A DNA stretch of 64,000 bases from positions 2,496,501-2,560,500 of the forward strand of contig CP004371.1 in the NCBI GenBank assembly GCA_000597885.1, written 5' to 3'. Every line of letters begins with the position of its first letter. Within the stretch, counting starts at the first letter, position 1. The notes below the pieces were generated by a model, which was not told the DNA's origin, made no database searches, and worked only from the letters and a program-made list of their open reading frames with translations. A program made the translations under genes and the position numbers. Source of the DNA: Flammeovirgaceae bacterium 311. GTDB taxonomy: Bacteria > Bacteroidota > Bacteroidia > Cytophagales > Cyclobacteriaceae. Of this stretch, positions 47,901 to 55,000 are shown in pieces.

Positions 47901-50016
47901 AGTAGCCACTGCTTATACAGGAACAAACATCACGAACGGCACTCTCAGCTTCTCCGGAATGGAAGAAGGAGTTTATAAACTGGAGATAGCTGCAGAAAAC
48001 AGCTGCCCGACAGAAGCAATTGTTACACTGGTGAAAGAAGAGGTAAGCAGCAGCCTGCTGGTGAGTGCCACCGATCAGACCATCTGTAATGCAGATGGCA
48101 CCATTACTGTAAATGAGGTTAGCTTCGCTGGCCAGACCTACAGTGGAGCAGATGTACTGCTGAACTTCTCCTTAAGCCTGCTCGACGAGAACAACCAGAT
48201 TTTAAACTACACAGTTACCAGCACTACTGCCGGTGCCCGTTACGAAAACCTGCCTGCAGGTGTTTACACAGTAATGGCTACCCGCCTGCAGCCTGCTAAC
48301 GGATCTGTGGTTGGCCAGGGTTGCTCCCTTACCTATGCGCAGGCCATCAGCGATGTAAGTGTGGCGCCAGCTATTGAGATTGTAGAATATAATATGATCT
48401 CTGCCTGCTTTGGCAATCCGAAGGGTGTGATCGGTGCTTCGGTAGATGGTTATACCACCAACCCCGGAAATTATACCGCCAGCTGGCAGTTCCGCCAAAA
48501 TGTTACTGATGCTTTACAGCCCTATCCAGGCACTGGTTTCAGAATAACCGGTCTGGATCCAGGTTATTACACCGTAAACATCACTGATAATACCACTGGC
48601 TGCATCAATCTATTTGAGTTTGAGATCAGGGAGGTTGTTGTAGACATTGTGATCAATGCAAGCGCCAATGACCAAACCTTCTGCCAGCCGCTGGATAATG
48701 GTGAATTATTTGTACGGGTTGCAAACGAAGAGGAAATCAGAATTGCTTTAGGCTACCTGCCAAGCTTCGATTTTGAGGTTTATGCCGGTGAATGGACTAC
48801 TCCTCCAGGCAGCGACTATAAATGGGAGGCCCGTAATATAAGCCAGTTCAGCAAGACGAACGTTAGCACCAATACTTACACCGTGTTTGCCTGGTTCAAC
48901 GGACACCTGGTATGTTTAGGAAGTGATCAGGCCTTTGTTGGTTATGTGGATAATACTCCGATTCCAACAGCACAGGCAGATGCTTACCTGACCATCTGCG
49001 ATCCCGAACGCCCAAATGCAAGCGCATCTGCCAGTGTGAATGGCGTAACTGATGGCTATACCTTTACCTGGTATAAAGAAACAGTTGCTCCGACCAGTAA
49101 GCACCACCAGGATGGACCTGTGGTAAACGAGCTAAGCGAAGGCAAATACATTGTTGAGGTGCAGCACCTGATCACCGGTTGTATCGGTTACACAGAAGTG
49201 GAAGTAAGTGCTCAGTACCCAGATGTTCCTTTTGTGGATGCCATGCTAACAGCTACTGCCTCTACCAGCTGTGCCGCACCTAACGGCAGCCTGGAGGTAA
49301 ATGTTGTAAACCGCGAGGGCTTTGATTTTACCTGGTACAGGGGCGAAACTGCAGATGCTACCCAGCTGATCCCGAACGGACCAGTACCTTACAGACAGGA
49401 GAACCTGGCAGAGGGTACCTATACGGTAATAGCTACCGATAAGGCAAACGGCTGTATTTCCAATGCAGTAAGCAAACACCTGGGTGGCGACTACACCTAT
49501 CCGGATTACGACATTATCATAAGTCCGGCAAACTGTTCTGTAAATGGCAGCGCACGTGTGGTAGACCTAAGCGGCCAGTTACGCGAGTACTATATTTACG
49601 ATGCGCAGGGCAACCAGATTGGTGATCATAACCGCACCTTCGAAGGTCCGTCAGGTAACTATATCCTGAAGGTGGTCTCTAAAGATGGTTGTGATAAATC
49701 ACAGCCCTTCGAGATCACCGATGTGGTGGCACCATTCAATGGTGTAACGGCAAACGGCGATGGTGATAATGATTACTTCCACCTGGCCTGTATTGATATG
49801 TTCCCGCAAAACCTGCTGCGCATTTATAACAGAGCCGGCGGGCTGGTATACGAAATGTCGGGCTACGACAACAGCCTGCGGGTATTCGATGGCACTGGTA
49901 ACAAGGGTCTATACCTGGGCGGCAAAGATCTGCCGGCGGGCACCTACTACTGGGTGCTCTTCAGAGACAATGTAAATGAAAAACCTAAAACCGGATTCCT
50001 GGAACTCATCCGCTAA
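38962..50016 (+). CDS. Giant Cys-rich repeat adhesin A with T9SS type B sorting domain (module 2)
   Basis: The 3684-residue product has a signal peptide (MKQFYALIVFLIAFTPAFSS). Some 40 tandem beta modules of about 90 residues follow, each with a pattern like NC..PNGSLTATV ... F.WY.G ... L.AGTYTV.ATN..TGC.S.PVTVEI. Two Cys per module suggest one disulfide each. They resemble SprB-type/Ig-like repeats of large gliding adhesins, but I cannot assign a named family with certainty. Internal arrays are three 195-residue units (about residues 577-1161) and four identical 184-residue units (about 2198-2933). The C-terminus has NGVTANGDGDNDYF, then LLRIYNRAGGLVYEMSGYDN and GLYLGGKDLPAGTYYWVLF..., the type B (gliding) sorting domain. 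The PorP partner starts 4 bp after the stop. Confidence 0.88.
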   Translation: MKQFYALIVFLIAFTPAFSSNLVLSNSEDFTCNWDFNITTTAQITCKKEETGGSATVTFAKNKEVEGLHYTWYFAGTRTVAGTGKSLANLEAGSYYVEVQDPVSKCIQRAEATVEFKGVKPWFTVEYMESVIGCNAEPYGRIKMTSQNKWKAFWFYGDQVDDNKGITKYMSLDIFEELPPGTYTVVYEDPSTGCRSDPYTFTIEGWPISPVVNATITADTTCSGAGSGTLALTSLTPAPGTEPELGYMYEWRNSNGVVLSQFTNKATASPLPAGTYTVAVTGNYTNDNFECRSTVSFTVPHQPTTPVVSATSAPNTICTPPVGASYNGIITTSATYKGQPVTNFSNYTFSWKDANGATGSVTGTNLISKLKGGLYTVTATNNTLGCTSDPVTVEIKDQLPVQTLTLAPVAQTNCDNAAPNGSLTATYSITPTTATAPKLQWYRGTTISAFNEITGISGNTATGLAGGVIYTVVATDAVSGCQITKAIEVPLQPGVVTLTATPAPNMICAPATGVNGSINVTEVRFNNTVVTDLSGYTFSWFKGSSTTPISGQTTATLTGQAAGTYRVQATRTNFGCTSDPVTVEIKDQLPVQTLTLAPVAQTNCDNAAPNGSLTATYSITPATTTAPKLQWYRGTTVSAANEITSGISGNTLSGLAGGVTYTVVATDAISGCTTTTAIEVPLQPAVITLAATPTANAICAPVSAANGEITVNAVSFNGTAVTGFSDYTFSWSKEVNGTYTPVSVTNAASNTLTGQAAGRYQVRATNTKLACTSDPVTVEIKDQLPVQTLTLAPVAQTNCDNAAPNGSLTATYSITPATTTAPKLQWYRGTTVSAANEITSGISGNTLSGLAGGVTYTVVATDAISGCTTTTAIEVPLQPAVITLAATPTANAICAPVSAANGEITVNAVSFNGTAVTGFSDYTFSWSKEVNGTYTPVSVTNAASNTLTGQAAGRYQVRATNTKLACTSDPVTVEIKDQLPVQTLTLAPVAQTNCDNAAPNGSLTATYSITPATTTAPKLQWYRGTTVSAANEITSGISGNTLSGLAGGVTYTVVATDAISGCTTTTAIEVPLQPAVITLAATPTANAICAPVSAANGEITVNAVSFNGTAVTGFSDYTFSWSKEVNGTYTPVSVTNAASNTLTGQTAGRYQVRATNTKLACTSDPITVEIKDQLPVLNLALTPGAQTSCNGTPNGEITAALSIDGNTVSSADYSLEWFEGTDTTTPLTTATTLNDDLAEGIYGARYYTVRATANTSGCQTVASVYVPAVEGIITLTYTANANTICEPAKAASGNYDGDIFINSVLFNGGNQAADLSKYEFIWYEQSGSAYTEFYRAIGTAGQSITRLPGKFYQVEVRHTELECISTRVTIEVDNDPEKPTVELTQTRQTACDLAYSNGTLTATVKVNGIALPTLNGYKLEWFSGTTTDGTPVTTNLSNNDSEAGSLASGYYAVRVTNTNTGCVATASIFLEERQTIPTTELVPTDIQSCEPGEKGYLTATVSENGTPLSVADHANYEFIWYKGRFATGTPMVEDGFVLDFEDDGTTMLATGYYTVVAVNKATKCKSAPVTKYLAPPPALYVIDKEINRSPTVCNEDAGVITAWVDNAGFRDVSSYTFEWYEGRPLDPTATFYSYPAIKFQSDTPLDAIPANYDFSDLDDLGLVAGTDYYLDGASIFGLRAGVYTVVVTDKITGCKEMQIIELPSDNGHRAIQIDLFQSITCPTGVGGVQARATDKDGNIIANQSDYIFKLYKGNNPVGTPYAQKAGAPGYTEFDNLEPGFYTFLAQETLTIDYCNSISQSFEIEQVAVKPAISAGNILPSTMCTGGDGSAVITVGPDEYKPGAYDPITKLFTITLTGPTTTAPQTLVAAGAYSFTSLEIGTYTATVEGFDINGNYVGCSSKVEFTITNQPPAINVQAAATPQTYCSPINGSLAVTSVSGGATTDLADYTFEWMDATGTTLAGSTNGPSISGLAAGTYYVVATQNAGTGSGSGCKSAPVEMVIKDISVDPTVALEADPNTSCDPNVFTGEVRISSLPAGNFDYTWYFIQPDGTAVSRGTGNQSLYPPISNAGPGLYRIVVVAENGCEVTAEIQVGEEIEVPVIKQVTATPQTTCDPLITDGTIAVDAVEYNGTTYTAPFTDFVFEWKDANGALITDVNGNPLTTASIPAQVAGTYTVEAYRSVNPHMNCYSAPFTIKVPYEPVYPAVAFDTNTPNNACDTNYTGALTATVGFVDSFDYRLLLNGTPTTYAGTAQTNGSLSFNGLQAGLYTLEITQLNGCPVEAEITVQDAILKPVITSVDITAQTNCQSIGDGELVVSGISYNGITGTLSDYDFQWYDASNTLIGSNISKDQLLAGTYSVVATKKNTPPGSGCESAPFTVDVPYEPVYPAVAFDTNTPNNACDTNYTGALTATVGFVDSFDYRLLLNGTPTTYAGTAQTNGSLSFNGLQAGLYTLEITQLNGCPVEAEITVQDAILKPVITSVDITAQTNCQSIGDGELVVSGISYNGITGTLSDYDFQWYDASNTLIGSNISKDQLLAGTYSVVATKKNTPPGSGCESAPFTVDVPYEPVYPAVAFDTNTPNNACDTNYTGALTATVGFVDSFDYRLLLNGTPTTYAGTAQTNGSLSFNGLQAGLYTLEITQLNGCPVEAEITVQDAILKPVITSVDITAQTNCQSIGDGELVVSGISYNGITGTLSDYDFQWYDASNTLIGSNISKDQLLAGTYSVVATKKNTPPGSGCESAPFTVDVPYEPVYPAVAFDTNTPNNACDTNYTGALTATVGFVDSFDYRLLLNGTPTTYAGTAQTNGSLSFNGLQAGLYTLEITQLNGCPVEAEITVQDAILKPVITSVDITAQTNCQSIGDGELVVSGISYNGITGTLSDYDFQWYDASNTLIGSNISKDQLLAGTYSVVATKKNTPPGSGCESAPFTVDVPYEPVYPAVAFTASVNNTSCNASANGSFAATVSNFGAHFSYVLYKNGVATAYTGTNITNGTLSFSGMEEGVYKLEIAAENSCPTEAIVTLVKEEVSSSLLVSATDQTICNADGTITVNEVSFAGQTYSGADVLLNFSLSLLDENNQILNYTVTSTTAGARYENLPAGVYTVMATRLQPANGSVVGQGCSLTYAQAISDVSVAPAIEIVEYNMISACFGNPKGVIGASVDGYTTNPGNYTASWQFRQNVTDALQPYPGTGFRITGLDPGYYTVNITDNTTGCINLFEFEIREVVVDIVINASANDQTFCQPLDNGELFVRVANEEEIRIALGYLPSFDFEVYAGEWTTPPGSDYKWEARNISQFSKTNVSTNTYTVFAWFNGHLVCLGSDQAFVGYVDNTPIPTAQADAYLTICDPERPNASASASVNGVTDGYTFTWYKETVAPTSKHHQDGPVVNELSEGKYIVEVQHLITGCIGYTEVEVSAQYPDVPFVDAMLTATASTSCAAPNGSLEVNVVNREGFDFTWYRGETADATQLIPNGPVPYRQENLAEGTYTVIATDKANGCISNAVSKHLGGDYTYPDYDIIISPANCSVNGSARVVDLSGQLREYYIYDAQGNQIGDHNRTFEGPSGNYILKVVSKDGCDKSQPFEITDVVAPFNGVTANGDGDNDYFHLACIDMFPQNLLRIYNRAGGLVYEMSGYDNSLRVFDGTGNKGLYLGGKDLPAGTYYWVLFRDNVNEKPKTGFLELIR
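40691..42445 (+). repeat. Three tandem 585-bp repeats in adhesin A
   Basis: Units start at 40691, 41276 and 41861, each 585 bp (195 codons, two beta modules). The first two appear identical. The third differs at a few bases near its end (for example GGTCAGGCT to GGTCAGACT, Ala to Thr). A more diverged copy precedes the array. Confidence 0.9.
45553..47760 (+). repeat. Four tandem 552-bp repeats in adhesin A
   Basis: Units start at 45553, 46105, 46657 and 47209, exactly 552 bp apart (184 codons, two beta modules), then a short partial copy at 47761. The copies compared appear identical at nucleotide level. The same array keeps a long frame open on the opposite strand, which is an artefact of the repeats. 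Confidence 0.93.
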
Positions 50017-50943
50017 ACCCATGCGCTACCTATCATACATCTGTTTATTTGTGATGCTGCTTGCAGGAGGAGGAGTTGTTGCCCAGCAGCGGCCGGCTTA
50101 CTCGCAGTATATGTTCAATGGCTTAGCCCTTAATCCCGCCTATGCGGGCAGCCAGAAGCAGTTTAATGCCATGGCTGTTATCCGCAGCCAGTGGGTTAAC
50201 TTTGAGGGTGCTCCCAAGACACAGCTGCTTAGTGTGCATGCTCCCCTGGACCGAAAGAACATTGGTCTGGGCATGCTCATCTCTCACGAGAACATTGGTG
50301 TGCATACCGACTGGAGTGCTTATGCCTCTTATGCCTACCAGATCAAGTTCAAAAGGGCCGGCATACTTTCGCTGGGATTGCAGGGTGGTATAAACTACCG
50401 CCAGTCTGATTTTACCAAGCTAACCGTACAGGCAGGATCCGACCCGCTGCTGGGCTACCATCGTAAATCTACCGTTAACTTTGGTACAGGTGCCTTCTAT
50501 AGTACCCGCAAGGGTTACGTGGGGCTGTCGTCTCCTTATCTTGTTGAAAACAAAACTTTCAATGTAGAGGACGATGGTACGGTTACTGAAAACAGGGAAG
50601 CCCGCTATTACTACCTTACAGCTGGTAAAGTCTTTGAACTGGGGCCTAAGGTACAGACAATGCCTTCTGTACTGCTACGCCTGCAGGACAATATGCCAGT
50701 GGGTTATGACCTTAGTGTAAACTTCTACTATAACAAAGTATTGGGTACGGGTATCTCCTATCGCAATGGTGACTCTATCATTGGTATGTTCCAGTTGATC
50801 CTGAATGAAAACGTAAACTTTGGTTACGCCTATGACTACACCCTGTCCAGCTTACGCAATCATACCCAGGGATCTCATGAACTCATGCTTAATTACCGCA
50901 TCAGATTAAGTCCCGAACCCTGCCATACATACTTCTAATAACA
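49817..50943 (+). repeat. 1127-bp near-identical block, copy 1 (sorting domain end plus PorP)
   Basis: It matches 61736-62862 with one difference found by eye (C at 50689 against T at 62608, silent). It covers the last ~200 bp of giant adhesin A, the whole following PorP/SprF gene, and 5 bp beyond its stop. Flanks diverge abruptly on both sides. Confidence 0.93.
50021..50938 (+). CDS. PorP/SprF-family T9SS outer-membrane protein (module 2)
   Basis: About 305 residues from the ATG at 50021 (MRYLSYICLFVMLLAGGGVVAQQ), which gives a clean signal peptide and starts 4 bp after the adhesin stop. An ATG at 49976 in the same frame lies within the adhesin gene and would prefix a polar segment. Family motifs are RPAYSQYMFNGLALNPAYAGSQKQF, RSQWVNFEGAPKTQLLSVHAPL, GLGMLISHENIGVHTD and GLQGGINYRQSDF. 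It should be the export/anchoring partner of giant adhesin A in the outer membrane. Its protein sequence is identical to that of the copy at 61940. Confidence 0.93.
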   Translation: MRYLSYICLFVMLLAGGGVVAQQRPAYSQYMFNGLALNPAYAGSQKQFNAMAVIRSQWVNFEGAPKTQLLSVHAPLDRKNIGLGMLISHENIGVHTDWSAYASYAYQIKFKRAGILSLGLQGGINYRQSDFTKLTVQAGSDPLLGYHRKSTVNFGTGAFYSTRKGYVGLSSPYLVENKTFNVEDDGTVTENREARYYYLTAGKVFELGPKVQTMPSVLLRLQDNMPVGYDLSVNFYYNKVLGTGISYRNGDSIIGMFQLILNENVNFGYAYDYTLSSLRNHTQGSHELMLNYRIRLSPEPCHTYF

Positions 50944-50990
50944 GGCACTGGGAGGTCTAGTCTGTGGTGTAGCAGCAATTGAATGGTTAA

Positions 50991-51032
50991 AAAGAGCAGC
51001 TCCGGAGTATTACCGGGGCTGCTCTTTATTAT
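50991..51032 (+). terminator. Terminator after module 2
   Basis: A 15-bp stem AAAGAGCAGCTCCGG/CCGGGGCTGCTCTTT (one G-U pair) with loop AGTATTA is followed by a short ATT-rich tail. Confidence 0.85.
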
Positions 51033-51955
51033 TATCATGTAAAGCAACAAGAGTTTGGGCTATGACCATTGAAGGCAACTTATGTCCAATACGTTAGCTG
51101 TGATAAAAATTTTATTTTCAAGCTTATTTCATTCCCACCATCCCCCCCCGCCTTAACAGACCTCAAGTTAAATTAGCCTTTCAAGGATGCAGAACTCTTG
51201 ATTTCGACCATTATTACTAGCTCGAAAATGGTTGTTAAAACCCCCGCTGATCATCATCGATATTTAACATTTACCTCATTACAGGCACAAATTGCATTTA
51301 CTGATGGTGGCCAGCCCATCAGCTGAAAGAGGGTTTCTTATAGCAGCAGGCAAGCTCCTGCTATACATGAAACACGATGGCCCTATCAGCTTTTTGGCTT
51401 TTCATATTGAAATACATATTTCCTAAACTTCCTATTTAATACACCGAAAATATTTATCCCTGACAAGGTAAGTCAATGATTTTAAATCATTAATAAATAA
51501 CATCTCTGGTATTTTTTTAAAAATACTGCTTATGTAAGACAATAAGAAGAGGAAAAATCACCCCCTGGAATTAGTTTCCAACAACATAAAAATATAACAG
51601 GTAATTCTAAATAAGTTCTACGCCCATTTAACCTCCCATCAGGGCAACATTGTGGCATTAATGATACTTCTCGTAGCAATTATACCATAATTTCACAGTT
51701 ACATATACCATTCCTATGAATGCATAATGTTATTTGCCCTGGAAAAATCATTTTCTTAGCAAAAACTTACAAAATATAATATGAGGTTTTGAAAATATTT
51801 TATGGCTATTCAAAGCCTAAGTTTATTGTTACAGGTTTTAATATTTTTTTAATCTTGTAAATAGCTAAAGTGGTAGAAAACAGGCTGTAGCACATTGGCA
51901 CTACAGGAGGCTACCTATGTTTCCCAATCACTGCTGAGCCCAGCCCTTAGCCCTC

Positions 51956-51990
51956 ATGTAAAACCCTTAGTCAGTAATGTAAAACCCTTA
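51956..51990 (+). promoter_or_regulatory. Direct repeat ATGTAAAACCCTTA, 21-bp period, upstream of adhesin B
   Basis: The identical 14-mer occurs at 51956-51969 and 51977-51990. The 21-bp period is two helical turns, as known for LytTR-type and some OmpR-type regulator sites. It lies about 36 bp upstream of the putative -7 element at 52026. The regulator is unknown. Confidence 0.5.
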
Positions 51991-52025
51991 CTTACATTGC
52001 TATTTACCTGTTGCTTCAAAGCACC

Positions 52026-52033
52026 TAATTTAG
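52026..52033 (+). promoter_or_regulatory. TAATTTAG element upstream of giant adhesin B
   Basis: TAATTTAG lies 58 bp before the ATG at 52084, matching the position seen in module 2 (61 bp). It is a plausible variant -7 element (TAnnTTTG). Confidence 0.4.
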
Positions 52034-52083
52034 TGACTTGAAAATGTGCTACTTACTCCTCTAAACAATAATCTGCCTCGCCC

Positions 52084-55000
52084 ATGAAGCAGCTATACGC
52101 TTTCTTTTTTTTGCTTTTAGCGTTCTTTCCATCGTACGGAAAAAACTTAATATCATCCAGTTTTAGTGAACCACCCTGTTCGGGTACAGAAGCCAGGGTT
52201 GTGGCAGACAGCCCCCAGAAAACCTGCAAGACCCCTTATGGCGGAAAGCTCTCGGTAGAGATATACCAGAACAACAAAAGAGTAAGCAACGGTTCTTTCA
52301 GCTACACCTGGTACCCTGCCGATCATATAAATGAAGAAGTTCACAAACTGGCAACGGGCACCTCTGTTAGCCAGCTTACTGCGGGCACCTACGCGGTTGT
52401 GGTAGTAGACCTTGAAAAGAAATGCGAAATGGTAGCAACAGGCGTTGTACTGGATGAAACGCCTGTCTTAGAATTTAGCCTTGACTACATTAAAAACACA
52501 GTAGGCTGCGATGCCGACCCAGTGGGTGAAATCAGGCTTAACAACCCAAAGAACTATAAAATTAACTGGTACAGTGGCACAGAAGCAGATCCTGACAAAA
52601 ACATTCCTAAATACCAGAGCCTGGACTATATGGAATTTTTGCCTCCCGGCACTTACACCATTGTAGCTACAAATGAATCAACCGGTTGTACCACTGTACC
52701 TATACAGGTTACGGTTGACGGCTTTCCTACAAGTCCTATTGTAACTGCTGATATCACACCAGATTTACTCTGTAACGGCACTGGCAGTGGCACTATTGCC
52801 ACAACAATTATACCCAGCGCTACTGGTGATGTTCCGCCCGGTGGCTACACTTATACATGGTATAACGAGGCCGGTACTGAACTATCCCAGTTTAGCAACC
52901 TGGCAGTTGCCTCTCCGCTGCCCGTAGGTACTTACAGTCTGCGGGTTGCCGGTATTTATACGGATATGAGTCTGACCTGCGATACCCTTCTTTCCTATAC
53001 CATACCCCACCAGCCGATACACCCGGTGCTGAGCCTTAGTGCTACACCCAACAGCATTTGTGATCCGGCCAAGGCCACAAATGGCACTACCTACACAGGT
53101 TCAATTACAGCAGCAGTTACAAACAACGGACAGGTAATAACTGATTTTAGCGGGTATACTTTTAGCTGGATAGATGCCAATGGCAATACCGGCACTGTAA
53201 GTGGCACAAACCAGCTTAACCAGCTTCCCGGAGGCACCTACACCCTTACAGCCACAAACAGTGGCGGTTGTGCATCAGATCCTGTAAACGTAGTAATTAA
53301 TAACACTGCGCCGGGCCTCAGCCTTACCCTTACTCCAACAGCACAGACCAGCTGCGGCAGCATCTATAACGGCAGCATCAGCGCCAGCCTAAGCAAAAAC
53401 AGCACTACCCTTTCTTCAGGTTATCAGCTGGAGTGGTTTGTAGGCTCCACCACCTCTGGTGCAGCTATTCCTGCTGCCAGCATCAGCGGCAATTCTGCTT
53501 CTGGTCTGCAGGGCGGACTTACCTACACTGTACGTGCTACTGATAACAGCACCGGCTGCCAGACAACGGCCTCTGTACTGGTGCCTGTGCAGGAGAATAC
53601 CATCACCCCCGGCTACACGGTGGCACCTAACAGCATCTGCAGTACTGATCTTGCTACCAATGGTGCACAATACACTGGTGCCATCACGGTAACATCTGTA
53701 GACTTCAACAGCAGCAATACTACTGATCTTAGCGGCTACAGCTTCAGCTGGTACAAGGAAAGCAACGGCAGCTTCAGCCTTTTTGCCGGGGCAACCAGCA
53801 GCTCTCTTTCCAATCTTGCTACCGGCAGATATCAGGTAGTTGCCACCAACACCAGCCTGGGCTGTTCTTCCGATCCTGTTACTGTTGAAGTAGTGGATGC
53901 TACTCCTACCCTTGCTCTTAGCCTTACTCCAACAGCACAGACCAGCTGTGGCAGCATTTACAATGGCAGCATCAGCGCCAGCCTAAGTAAAAACAGCACT
54001 ACCCTTTCTTCGGGTTATCAGCTGGAGTGGTTTGTAGGCTCCACCACCTCTGGTGCAGCTATTCCTGCTGCCAGCATCAGCGGCAATTCTGCCTCTGGTC
54101 TGCAGGGCGGACTTACCTACACCGTACGTGCTACTGATAACAGCACCGGCTGCCAGACAACGGCCTCTGTGTTTGTTCCACAGGATGATGTGAGCATCAG
54201 CCTTAACTACAGCAGCATGCCCAACGGCATCTGTAATCCTGCCCTGGCTACTGCTACCTACAGCGGCAGTATCAGCATCAACAGCATCGACTTCAACAGC
54301 AGCAATACTACTGATCTTAGCGGCTACAGCTTCAGCTGGTACAAGGAAAGCAACGGCAGCTTCAGCCTTATTGCCGGGGCAACCAGCAGCTCTCTTTCCA
54401 ATCTTGCTACCGGCAGATATCAGGTAGTTGCCACCAACACCAGCCTGGGCTGTTCTTCCGATCCTGTTACTGTTGAAGTAGTGGATGCTACTCCTACCCT
54501 TGCTCTTAGCCTTACTCCAACAGCACAGACCAGCTGTGGCAGCATTTACAATGGCAGCATCAGCGCCAGCCTAAGTAAAAACAGCACTACCCTTTCTTCA
54601 GGTTATCAGCTGGAGTGGTTTGTAGGCTCCACCACCTCTGGTGCAGCTATTCCTGCTGCCAGCATCAGCGGCAATTCTGCCTCTGGTCTGCAGGGCGGAC
54701 TTACCTACACCGTACGTGCTACTGATAACAGCACCGGCTGCCAGACAACGGCCTCTGTGTTTGTTCCACAGGATGATGTGAGCATCAGCCTTAACTACAG
54801 CAGCATGCCCAACGGCATCTGTAATCCTGCCCTGGCTACTGCTACCTACAGCGGCAGTATCAGCATCAACAGCATCGACTTCAACAGCAGCAATACTACT
54901 GATCTTAGCGGCTACAGCTTTAGCTGGTACAAAGAAAGCAACGGCAGCTTCAGCCTGGTGGCTGGTGAGAATGGCAGCAGCTTAAGTCAGCTTGAAGCAG

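Larger units (their letters stand above)
51033..52083. other. 1.05-kb AT-rich non-coding region upstream of giant adhesin B
   Basis: No credible gene is seen. The region is strongly AT-rich from 51380 to 51860. It holds ATGTAAG at 51532-51538, the 14-bp direct repeat ATGTAAAACCCTTA twice (51956 and 51977), CTTACAT at 51991-51997 and TAATTTAG at 52026-52033. This looks like a complex regulatory region with the promoter near 52026. Confidence 0.5.

Noticed and set aside
49976-50020. Upstream ATG extending the PorP gene into the adhesin gene (same at 61895)
   Set aside because: It would place a polar segment before a good signal peptide; the ATG 4 bp after the adhesin stop is the better start.
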